Assembly (NCBI RefSeq): GCF_030161095.1
Contig: NZ_BSPP01000007.1
Span: 558,920 to 622,919, forward strand
Direction of reading: 5' to 3'
DNA length: 64,000 bases
Source of the DNA: Cypionkella aquatica
Lineage (GTDB): Bacteria; Pseudomonadota; Alphaproteobacteria; Rhodobacterales; Rhodobacteraceae
Shown: positions 57,437-64,000 of the stretch, piece by piece
Numbering within the stretch: position 1 is the first letter of the stretch
Layout: each line of letters starts with the position of its first letter
The notes under the pieces: generated by a model
Seen by the model: the letters and a program-made list of their open reading frames with translations, nothing else
What the model was told of the DNA's origin: nothing
The model's database searches: none
Program-made: the position numbers and the translations under genes

Positions 57437-57673
57437 TTAGGTTTCGGGGTTGGCAAGGCGTGCCATGCGACCGCCGCGGCGTTTGGTGAGGGTGGTGGCG
57501 CGGGAGGGCAGTTCTGCCATGATCTTGGCGCGTTCGGCTTGGGTCAGGCGCGACCAGCCTGCGATCTCGTCAATGCTGCGGAAACAGCCGACGCAAATCC
57601 GGGCCTCGGGGTGGACGACGCAGAGTTTGACGCAGGGGCTTTCGATCTCGGCGCGTTTCCAGACTTCGTCCAT
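57437..57673 (-). CDS. DUF1289 family protein
   Basis: The 78-residue protein has the DUF1289 signature SPCVKLCVVHPEARICVGCFR with four cysteines that could bind a metal, then SIDEIAGWSRLTQAER. The C-terminal tail is basic. It begins directly after the ruvX stop with no gap, so it is the last gene of ccmI-ruvX-DUF1289. Function unknown; a small zinc or iron-sulfur protein is plausible. Confidence 0.88.
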   Translation of the reverse strand: MDEVWKRAEIESPCVKLCVVHPEARICVGCFRSIDEIAGWSRLTQAERAKIMAELPSRATTLTKRRGGRMARLANPET

Positions 57674-58189
57674 TCAGCTGTCGTCCTGTATGATCGCGGG
57701 CTTATCTGACGCTGGCGGGGTTCTGGCCATATAGCCCAAGCGATCCAGCGCACCTTGCAAGATATAACCTGCGGCGACTTGGTCAATGACCTCGCGGCGG
57801 CGTTTGCGCGAGGTGTCACCTTCCAGCAGCGCACGTTCGGCGGCAACGGTGGACAGCCGTTCATCCCAGAAGGTGATCGGCAGATCGCTCAGCCGGATCA
57901 GGTTGCGCGCAAAGGCGCGGGTGGATTGCACGCGCGGGCCTTCAGAGCCATCCATGTTCAAGGGCAGACCAAGCACGATACCTGCGATGTTGCGCTCGGC
58001 CAGCACGGCCAGCAATTCGGCGGCATCGGCGGTAAACTTGGTGCGGCGCACGGTGTGAATCGGAGTCGAGACACTGCGGCGCAGATCGGACACCGCAATG
58101 CCGATGGTTTTATCGCCCAGATCAAGGCCGCAGATGGCACGGTTTGCGGGCAGTGCTGCCAGAAACTCGCTGATCTCAAGGCATATCAT
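57674..58189 (-). CDS. ruvX: Holliday junction resolvase-like protein RuvX/YqgF
   Basis: The 171-residue protein has the RNase H-like core with GLDLGDKTIGIAVSD (first acidic residue), GLPLNMDGSEGPR and FWDERLSTVAAERALL (second acidic region). Members act in ribosomal RNA processing or junction resolution. The ATG overlaps the ccmI stop (ATGA), and DUF1289 follows without a gap. The N-terminal extension before the GLDLGDKT motif is about 20 residues, common in alphaproteobacteria. Confidence 0.92.
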   Translation of the reverse strand: MICLEISEFLAALPANRAICGLDLGDKTIGIAVSDLRRSVSTPIHTVRRTKFTADAAELLAVLAERNIAGIVLGLPLNMDGSEGPRVQSTRAFARNLIRLSDLPITFWDERLSTVAAERALLEGDTSRKRRREVIDQVAAGYILQGALDRLGYMARTPPASDKPAIIQDDS

Positions 58190-59394
58190 GGGGTTACTCC
58201 GGCATCCGAGGCGGCGGCTTCGATCTGCCCCAAGGCGGCGTCATCGGTTTTGAAAGCGGCAAGGGCCTGTTTATAAGCGGCTTTGGCGCGGGCGTTATCG
58301 CCCAAAACCGCGCTGGATTTGATCAGTTTGACCCATTCTTCGACCGGGCCGCCTTGGCTGGTCAGCCGGGTTTGCAGCTGATCAACCATGCCTTTGATCA
58401 TGTCTTGGCGATCCGCGCTCGACATGCCATCGGCACTGGCGACATCCTCGGCGCTGGGGCCTTTCAGGTCGGGCAACTGATACTTGATCCCGGCCGCATC
58501 GGCGGTTTGCTGCAACATGCCACGGATCGGGGCGATCCACGGCGCATCGCTGGGGCCTTCGCGCAAAAGCGGCTCCCACAAGGCAAAGGCGCGGTCGGGG
58601 CGGTCGATTTCGGCGAACATCAGGCCCGAGAAATAGCGCGCAAGCGGGTTGGTGGCGTCAAGCTCCAGCGCGCGGATAAGGTGGCGTTCGGCCTGCGGCG
58701 TGACCGCACCGCCGGCGGCAAAAATCATGGTCTGTGCAAGGCCCGCGTGATCGGCAGCACTGGCCGTATCACCCATCAGGTCCAGCAGATGTTCCTGCGC
58801 CTTGCGCGCGGCGATGTAGTTGCCCAGTTGCGCTTCGTTTCTGGCCAAAAGTGCCAAGCCCTGCTGATCATCCGGGCGTGCAGCCACGGCGGCGCGCAGC
58901 TTTTCCATCAGCGCGGCGAATTCGGCATCTGGCTGCGGTTCGGCTGCGGGGGCAGGGGCTGCGGCCTCGGCTTCGGTTTGGCTTGGGCGGTTGTTGTAGA
59001 GCTGATCGGCCATCGCCAACCGATCGCTCAGCGGCTGATCGGCATAGTCAGGGGCACCGAGGCGGTCATAGGTATAAAGCGCCGCCGCAGCCGCCAGCAC
59101 GACCAAAGCGGCTGCGGGCCAAACTTTGCCACTGCCACCAGCCACGATATTTTGTTGGGCGCGGTCCGCATCCAGCAGGCGGCGCGAGACTTCGGTGCGC
59201 AGGCGCTCGGCCTCGGGCGCAGTGATCACGGCGCGGGCAAGGTCGCGGTCGACTTCTGCCAGCTGATCGCGGTAAACTTTCAGTGCAGCCCCGGGATCGG
59301 CCTGCACGGCCCCGTTGCGCAGGGCTTGCAGCAAGGTCGCGACCACGCCGCCTGAAAGCCCCAGCACCGCTGCCCAAAACACCCAATCCTGCAT
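58186..59394 (-). CDS. ccmI: Cytochrome c biogenesis protein CcmI
   Basis: CcmI binds apocytochrome c in the haem-ligation step. The 402-residue protein has the N-terminal membrane helix QDWVFWAAVLGLSGGVV, the cytoplasmic coiled-coil segment with YRDQLAEVDRDLARAVI, a second helix (WPAAALVVLAAAAALYTY), and a periplasmic TPR-like part (about 200-400). The start at 59394 (MQDWVFW) is the membrane helix start. Other ccm genes are elsewhere. It leads ccmI-ruvX-DUF1289 and is divergent from soxB. Confidence 0.9.
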   Translation of the reverse strand: MQDWVFWAAVLGLSGGVVATLLQALRNGAVQADPGAALKVYRDQLAEVDRDLARAVITAPEAERLRTEVSRRLLDADRAQQNIVAGGSGKVWPAAALVVLAAAAALYTYDRLGAPDYADQPLSDRLAMADQLYNNRPSQTEAEAAAPAPAAEPQPDAEFAALMEKLRAAVAARPDDQQGLALLARNEAQLGNYIAARKAQEHLLDLMGDTASAADHAGLAQTMIFAAGGAVTPQAERHLIRALELDATNPLARYFSGLMFAEIDRPDRAFALWEPLLREGPSDAPWIAPIRGMLQQTADAAGIKYQLPDLKGPSAEDVASADGMSSADRQDMIKGMVDQLQTRLTSQGGPVEEWVKLIKSSAVLGDNARAKAAYKQALAAFKTDDAALGQIEAAASDAGVTP

Positions 59395-59595
59395 CCTGGC
59401 CCCTTGCTGTTGGCGTCCTTGCTGAGCCGGGTGTAGGCGCTTTGGCATTGCGGCAAAAGAGGTGATTGCGCCGCAGCCATCACGCTTGGTTCAAATCCGC
59501 CGCGCGTGTCGTAATTTTCCCGATTGTGCCGCTGGTGGGGCGGGATAAAAGCAGGGATCACGCGATAAGCAGCGTAAAGTTAAGGGAGCCAGCCC

Positions 59596-60843
59596 ATGAA
59601 GCGCTATTCGGTTTTCGCCATCGCCAAACAGGCGCTGAATTATCACCTTGGCTGGGAGAGGGCTTGGGCTGCTCCGGCACCAAAGAAAGCCTATGATGTG
59701 ATCATCGTGGGGGCAGGTGGCCATGGTCTTGCGACCGCCTACTACTTGGGCAAGAATTTCGGCATCACCAATGTGGCGATCATCGAAAAAGGGTGGCTGG
59801 GCGGTGGCAACACTGGTCGGAACACCACAATTATTCGGTCTAACTACCTGCAAGATCCGTCGGCTGCGATCTATGAAAAGGCGCGGTCCTTGTATGAGAC
59901 GATGTCGCAGGATCTGAACTATAACGTCATGTTCAGCCCGCGTGGGCTTTTGATGCTGGGCCAGACCCATCACGAGGTGCGCGGCTATCTGCGCACGGTG
60001 CATGCCAACAACATGCAGGGTGTCGCGACCGAGTGGATTTCGCCGAAGCGCGTCAAGGAATTGGTGCCGATCATCAATATCGACGGGCCGCGCTATCCGA
60101 TCCTTGGGGCGCTCTATCAGGCGCGTGGCGGCACCGCGCGGCATGACGCCGTGGCTTGGGGCTATGCGCGGGCGTGCTCGGATATGGGCATGGATATCAT
60201 CCAGCAATGCGAGGTCAAAGGTGTGACTTCTGAAGCAGGGGTTGTGACCGGGGTGGAATCCACCAAGGGCTTTATCGGCTGCAAGAAGTTGGGCGTTGTC
60301 GTCGCGGGCCATTCGGGCCAAGTCGCTGAAATGGCAGGCTTCCGTCTGCCGGTTGAGGCAGTGGCTTTGCAAGCCATGGTGTCCGAGCCGATCAAGCCCT
60401 GCATGGATGTGGTGGTGATGGCCAACACCGTGCATGGTTACATGTCGCAATCCGACAAGGGTGAAATGGTGATCGGTGGTGGCACCGACGGCTTTAACAA
60501 CTTCACCCAGCGCGGCTCTTTCCACCATATCGAAGAAACCCTGCGCGCGCTGATTGAAACCTTCCCGATGATCAGCCGCCTGAAGATGCTGCGGCAATGG
60601 GGCGGGATTGTCGATATGACCGGGGATCGCTCGCCGATCATCTCGAAAACGCCTTTGGGGAATTGCTTCATCAACTGCGGCTGGGGCACGGGTGGCTTCA
60701 AGGCCATTCCGGGGTCGGGCTGGGCGATGGCCGAGCTGATGGCCAAGGGCGAGCCGGGGGCTTTGGCCGAGGCGTTCAACATGTGGCGCTTCAAGGAAGG
60801 TCAGTTCATCGACGAATCCGTGGCCGCTGGGGTTGCGCATTGA
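59596..60843 (+). CDS. soxB: Sarcosine oxidase subunit beta
   Basis: SoxB is the flavin subunit of heterotetrameric sarcosine oxidase, which oxidises sarcosine to glycine with tetrahydrofolate as acceptor of the one-carbon unit. The 415-residue protein has the FAD-binding start VIIVGAGGHGLATAYYLGK, and H183 in TARHDAVAW is the likely covalent FMN attachment. WGGIVDMTGDRSPIISKT is typical of the family. AGGGAG precedes the ATG. It is the first gene of the sox block. Confidence 0.95.
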   Translation: MKRYSVFAIAKQALNYHLGWERAWAAPAPKKAYDVIIVGAGGHGLATAYYLGKNFGITNVAIIEKGWLGGGNTGRNTTIIRSNYLQDPSAAIYEKARSLYETMSQDLNYNVMFSPRGLLMLGQTHHEVRGYLRTVHANNMQGVATEWISPKRVKELVPIINIDGPRYPILGALYQARGGTARHDAVAWGYARACSDMGMDIIQQCEVKGVTSEAGVVTGVESTKGFIGCKKLGVVVAGHSGQVAEMAGFRLPVEAVALQAMVSEPIKPCMDVVVMANTVHGYMSQSDKGEMVIGGGTDGFNNFTQRGSFHHIEETLRALIETFPMISRLKMLRQWGGIVDMTGDRSPIISKTPLGNCFINCGWGTGGFKAIPGSGWAMAELMAKGEPGALAEAFNMWRFKEGQFIDESVAAGVAH

Positions 60844-60925
60844 TGTTGGGTTTCGCCCGCCTCTGGAACCAAAACGCGCCTCGCCGCGTTACCTTGTCAG
60901 ATACATTCTGCAAGGAGACTTCGTC

Positions 60926-61276
60926 ATGGCTGAAGACTATCGTACACCGCCCGAGCGCGATATCCGCATCACAGAACCCAAACCTGCCAGCAACCTTGGC
61001 TTCATCGTCGGCGGCTTGGTCGTCGCGGTGGCTCTGCTGCTGTGGTTCGTGTTCGGTGACAGCAACATGGGCGCCAACAACACCGGCGACACCAACAATG
61101 TCACCGTTGAAACGCCAGTCGCGCCAGCACCCGCTGACCCGGTTGCGCCAGCCCCGGCTGACCCTGTCACCCCGGCCCCTGCCGATCCTGTCGCACCTGC
61201 GCCAGCCGATCCGGTTGTGCCTGCGCCCGCTGACCCGGCACCTGCCACGCCTCCGGCAGCACCTGCCAACCCGTAA
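60926..61276 (+). CDS. Small membrane protein with Pro/Ala repeat tail inside the sox operon
   Basis: The 116-residue protein has a charged N-terminus (MAEDYRTPPERDIRITEPKP), one membrane helix (FIVGGLVVAVALLLWFVF), and a tail of five 8-residue PVAPAPAD-type repeats, then a short Pro/Ala ending. A strong AAGGAG site precedes the ATG. It lies between soxB and soxD, which are adjacent in the sox operons I know of, and is followed by a terminator. Function unknown; the tail may span the periplasm toward the wall. Confidence 0.7.
   Translation: MAEDYRTPPERDIRITEPKPASNLGFIVGGLVVAVALLLWFVFGDSNMGANNTGDTNNVTVETPVAPAPADPVAPAPADPVTPAPADPVAPAPADPVVPAPADPAPATPPAAPANP
61115..61234. repeat. 24-bp tandem repeat (five copies) in the membrane protein gene
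   Basis: Five units encode PVAPAPAD, PVAPAPAD, PVTPAPAD, PVAPAPAD and PVVPAPAD. The period is 24 bases, so copy changes preserve the frame. Codons differ between copies, so the repeat is not a very recent duplication. Confidence 0.85.
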
Positions 61277-61315
61277 CACCGCTGGCCTGCGGGCTGGTTT
61301 TGATCTGACCAATTT

Positions 61316-61345
61316 GGGCGGACACCGTGCGGTGTCCGCCCTTTT
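61316..61345 (+). terminator. Strong rho-independent terminator
   Basis: GGGCGGACACCG (61316-61327) pairs perfectly over 12 bases with CGGTGTCCGCCC (61330-61341), followed by TTTT and then CTCGT. It lies 40 bases after the repeat-protein gene and 58 bases before soxD. Transcription of soxD and soxA must therefore come from read-through or a separate promoter. Confidence 0.85.
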
Positions 61346-61402
61346 CTCGTATCCGCAGGGTGCTTCGGCCCTTGCTTGCACATTGCCAACAGGGATGACG
61401 CT

Positions 61403-61726
61403 ATGCTGATTCTGGAATGTCCGTATTGCGGCGTCAAAGCCGAAGAAACCGAACTGACGCCGGGCTATGAGGCGCATCTCAAGCGCTTTGGCCCCGGGTC
61501 TTCAGATACCGAGTTTGAAGATTACATGTTCGCGCGCAAGAACCCCAAAGGGGTGCATTTTGAGCGTTGGCGGCATGTGTACGGCTGCGGCAAGTGGTTT
61601 TTGGCGGCGCGCGATACCAACACTTTGGAAGTGTTCGGCACCTATCCCGCGCAATCTTCAGCGCCGCCTGCAGACCTGCAAGACAAGATCAAGGCCAAAC
61701 GGCCGGACTGGAAGGGCTACAAATGA
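61403..61726 (+). CDS. soxD: Sarcosine oxidase subunit delta
   Basis: SoxD is the small zinc-binding subunit of heterotetrameric sarcosine oxidase. The 107-residue protein has C6 and C9 in ECPYCG, H58 in RHVYGCGKWF and C62, matching the Cys3-His zinc site. The ATG at 61403 gives the conserved MLILECPYCG; the upstream frame lies in the terminator spacer. It overlaps soxA by ATGA. Confidence 0.94.
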   Translation: MLILECPYCGVKAEETELTPGYEAHLKRFGPGSSDTEFEDYMFARKNPKGVHFERWRHVYGCGKWFLAARDTNTLEVFGTYPAQSSAPPADLQDKIKAKRPDWKGYK

Positions 61727-64000
61727 GCACCCGGCTTTCAAAAGGCGGCCGTCTGATCGACCGCTCGGCTCCACAAGAGTTTTCGTTCAACGGCAAGGCC
61801 ATGCGCGGCTTGCAAGGCGACAGCTTGGCCTCGGCGCTGCTGGCCAATGACCAGATGTTGCTGGGCCGCAGCTTCAAATATCACCGCCCGCGTGGCTTGG
61901 TGGCGGCAGGGCCAGAAGAGCCCAATGCGATTGTGGGCCTTGGCCGCGATGGCCGGTTCGAGCCGAACCAGCGCGTGACCACGACCGAGTTGTTCGACGG
62001 GTTGGAAGCGGCCAGCCAGAACCACTGGCCGAGCCTAGAGTTCGACGTGGGCGTGATCAACAACACTCTGGCGCGCTTTCTGCCGGGTGGGTTTTACTAC
62101 AAAACCTTCATGTGGCCGCGCGCTGCGTGGAAACATCTGTTCGAGCCGATCATTCGCCGCTCGGCTGGTTTGGGCAAAGCGCCGACCGCGCGCGATGCGG
62201 ATCGCTATGAATACACCTACAGCTTTTGCGATGTGCTGATCCTTGGCGGCGGCATTGCAGGTTTGCAGGCGGCATTGGTTGCGGGCGCATCTGGCGCGCG
62301 GGTCATGTTGCTGGAGCAAGCCGCGCATTGGGGTGGGCGCGCGCCGGTGGATGGCGATGTGATCGAGGGCGGTCCAGCAGATGTGTGGATCAACAATGCC
62401 GTGCAAACCCTTGCTGGACTTGAGAATGTGACGATGAAGCTGCGCACGATGGGCGCGGGCGTCTATGACCACGGCTATGTGCTGGCCGAAGAAAAGGTCG
62501 CCGATACCACGCCGGGCGATGGTCGTCCGAAAAAGCGGTTGTGGCGGATTCGGGCCAAGCAAATTGTGACGGCGACCGGAGCGATCGAGCGGCCTTTGTC
62601 GTTTGCGGGCAATGATATTCCCGGCGTGATGCTGGCGGGATCGCTGCGCGAATTCGTGGTGAACTACGCCGTCTCGGCTGGGGATCGCACCGTGGTTGTC
62701 ACCAACAATGACGACGCCTACCGCACCGCGATTGCGCTGGTGCAGGCGGGGTTGTCGGTGCCTTGCATCGTCGATGCACGCGCATCAGTGACGGGCGATC
62801 TGCCCGCCAAGGCGCGCGCCATGGGCATCCGGGTCGAGGCAGGCCGCGCGATTGCCAAGGTCAAAGGTGGCAAGCGTGTCACCGGGGTTTCTCTCTGTGC
62901 GCAAGCCGGGCAAGGCGCTGTTCTGGAAGAGATTTCCTGCGACGCAGTGGCGATGTCGGGCGGTTGGTCGCCGGTGGTGCATCTGTGGAGCCATTGCGGC
63001 GGCAAGCTGGTGTGGGACAAAACCCATGCCCATTTCCGCCCCGATGCGACCCGCCCGCCGACTGGCGCGGATGGCTTGGCGATGGTGGTGCCTGTCGGCA
63101 ATGCCAATGGCATGATGACGGCGGCTGACGCGCTGGTTTGCGGTGCCAAGGGCGGCGCTGCGGCAGCAGAGGCTGCGGGCTTCAAGGCCGAAGCCGTGGC
63201 CGCTGTGGCTGATGCGGCCCCCGAGGCGGATATGGAAGCGGTCTGGATCATGCCGCAGGGTGCAGGACCCGCGCTGAAGGCCAAGATGTGGCTGGATTAT
63301 CAGAACGATGTGAAAGTATCGGACGTGCAACTGGCTGCGCGCGAAGGCTATACTTCGGTCGAGCATACCAAGCGCTACACGACTTTGGGCATGGCAACGG
63401 ATCAGGGTAAGCTAAGCAATATCAACGGTCTGGCCGTGCTTGCTGATGCTTTGCATGAAGAAATCCCGCAGGTCGGCACCACCACGTTCCGCCCGCCTTA
63501 TGCCCCGGTGACACTGGGTGCTTTGGCTGGCGAGTCGCGTGGCGATATCTTCCAACCCCTGCGCAAGACGCCGATGCACGCTTGGCACGAAGCAAACCAC
63601 GCGTACTTTGAACCGGTCGGTCTGTGGCGCCGCCCCTATACCTTCCCGCGTGCGGGCGAGAACCACGAGCAAGCCGTGCATCGTGAGGTGATCAACACCC
63701 GCACCAATCTGGGACTTCTGGATGCCTCGACCCTTGGCAAGATCATCGTCAAAGGGCCGGATGCGGGCAAGTTTCTGGATATGCTGTACACCGGCGTCAT
63801 GTCGACGCTTCCTGTCGGTAAATGCCGCTATGGCCTGATGTGTTCCGAGCAAGGCTTCCTGTCGGATGACGGCGTTGTGGCGCGGATCGACGAGGATACC
63901 TGGCTTTGCCATACCACGTCCGGCGGCGCGGATCGTATCCACGCCTGGATGGAAGACTGGCTGCAATGCGAATGGTGGGATTGGCAGGTCTATACGGCCA
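61723..64000 (+). CDS. soxA: Sarcosine oxidase subunit alpha (partial, runs off the window)
   Basis: SoxA is the roughly 1000-residue subunit with NAD and folate sites. About 759 residues are in the window and the frame is still open at its end. The N-terminus has LLGRSFKYHRPRGLVAAGPEEPN (ferredoxin-like SoxA domain), followed by a dinucleotide-binding motif LILGGGIAGLQAAL near residue 172 and ATGAIERPLSFAGNDIPGVML. Near the end begins the aminomethyltransferase-like folate domain (HAYFEPVGLWRRPY). It overlaps soxD by ATGA; soxG is expected beyond the window. Confidence 0.95.
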   Translation, partial: MSTRLSKGGRLIDRSAPQEFSFNGKAMRGLQGDSLASALLANDQMLLGRSFKYHRPRGLVAAGPEEPNAIVGLGRDGRFEPNQRVTTTELFDGLEAASQNHWPSLEFDVGVINNTLARFLPGGFYYKTFMWPRAAWKHLFEPIIRRSAGLGKAPTARDADRYEYTYSFCDVLILGGGIAGLQAALVAGASGARVMLLEQAAHWGGRAPVDGDVIEGGPADVWINNAVQTLAGLENVTMKLRTMGAGVYDHGYVLAEEKVADTTPGDGRPKKRLWRIRAKQIVTATGAIERPLSFAGNDIPGVMLAGSLREFVVNYAVSAGDRTVVVTNNDDAYRTAIALVQAGLSVPCIVDARASVTGDLPAKARAMGIRVEAGRAIAKVKGGKRVTGVSLCAQAGQGAVLEEISCDAVAMSGGWSPVVHLWSHCGGKLVWDKTHAHFRPDATRPPTGADGLAMVVPVGNANGMMTAADALVCGAKGGAAAAEAAGFKAEAVAAVADAAPEADMEAVWIMPQGAGPALKAKMWLDYQNDVKVSDVQLAAREGYTSVEHTKRYTTLGMATDQGKLSNINGLAVLADALHEEIPQVGTTTFRPPYAPVTLGALAGESRGDIFQPLRKTPMHAWHEANHAYFEPVGLWRRPYTFPRAGENHEQAVHREVINTRTNLGLLDASTLGKIIVKGPDAGKFLDMLYTGVMSTLPVGKCRYGLMCSEQGFLSDDGVVARIDEDTWLCHTTSGGADRIHAWMEDWLQCEWWDWQVYTA

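Overview
The window is a GC-rich chromosomal segment of an alphaproteobacterium, almost certainly a member of the Rhodobacteraceae (Rhodobacter, Gemmobacter or Pseudorhodobacter-like). The evidence is a 14-gene nuo operon interspersed with small extra genes of DUF5333, DUF5337 and DUF3291 type, a NuoE with a long C-terminal extension, the nuoN-birA-coaX-rnj order, a Hint-domain protein, an E. coli-type IlvD and a heterotetrameric sarcosine oxidase operon. Gene density is high. Many genes overlap by ATGA, GTGA or TGATG. No rRNA, tRNA, CRISPR array, insertion sequence or prophage was recognised.

Layout. 1-10 kb: moaA, a small lipoprotein, an AlkD-like protein, glmU-glmS (UDP-GlcNAc synthesis), gph, a small membrane protein, an MFS exporter translationally coupled to a DegT-type aminotransferase, and creA. 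10.3-32.5 kb: one co-directional block, nuoA to nuoN plus ten accessory genes, followed by birA, coaX and RNase J. 32.7-39 kb: minus-strand DEAD-box helicase, ALDH7-type dehydrogenase, prfC and a Hint protein. 39.2-46.1 kb: an SDR-like protein, an orphan ABC ATPase, a WYL regulator facing tatABC, a DUF815 ATPase and a CorC/HlyC-type protein. 46.2-50.5 kb: minus-strand surE-pcm-nlpD cluster, then a flavodoxin-fold oxidoreductase and an EamA transporter. 50.6-51.5 kb: a low-GC islet with one orphan gene. 52-57 kb: ilvD, dusA, a Bcr/CflA transporter and a TSUP permease. 57.4-59.4 kb: ccmI-ruvX-DUF1289. 59.6 kb to the end: soxB, a Pro/Ala-repeat membrane protein, soxD and the 5' three quarters of soxA.

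How the genes fit together. The nuo block encodes the whole proton-pumping complex I. Its extra genes are mostly small exported or membrane proteins in overlapping reading frames, so they are probably co-expressed with the complex. tatABC exports folded proteins. The surE-pcm-nlpD block is a conserved stationary-phase and cell-division cluster. The sox genes oxidise sarcosine to glycine.

The least-explained items are the ten accessory nuo genes, the 42-bp minisatellite inside nuoL, three nuo-operon genes with the same 15-nt ending, the low-GC gene with an RN-x4-H motif, the repeat gene plus strong terminator inside the sox operon, and several palindromic intergenic elements. Function calls rest on recognised motifs and family resemblance read by eye. 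No database search was run.
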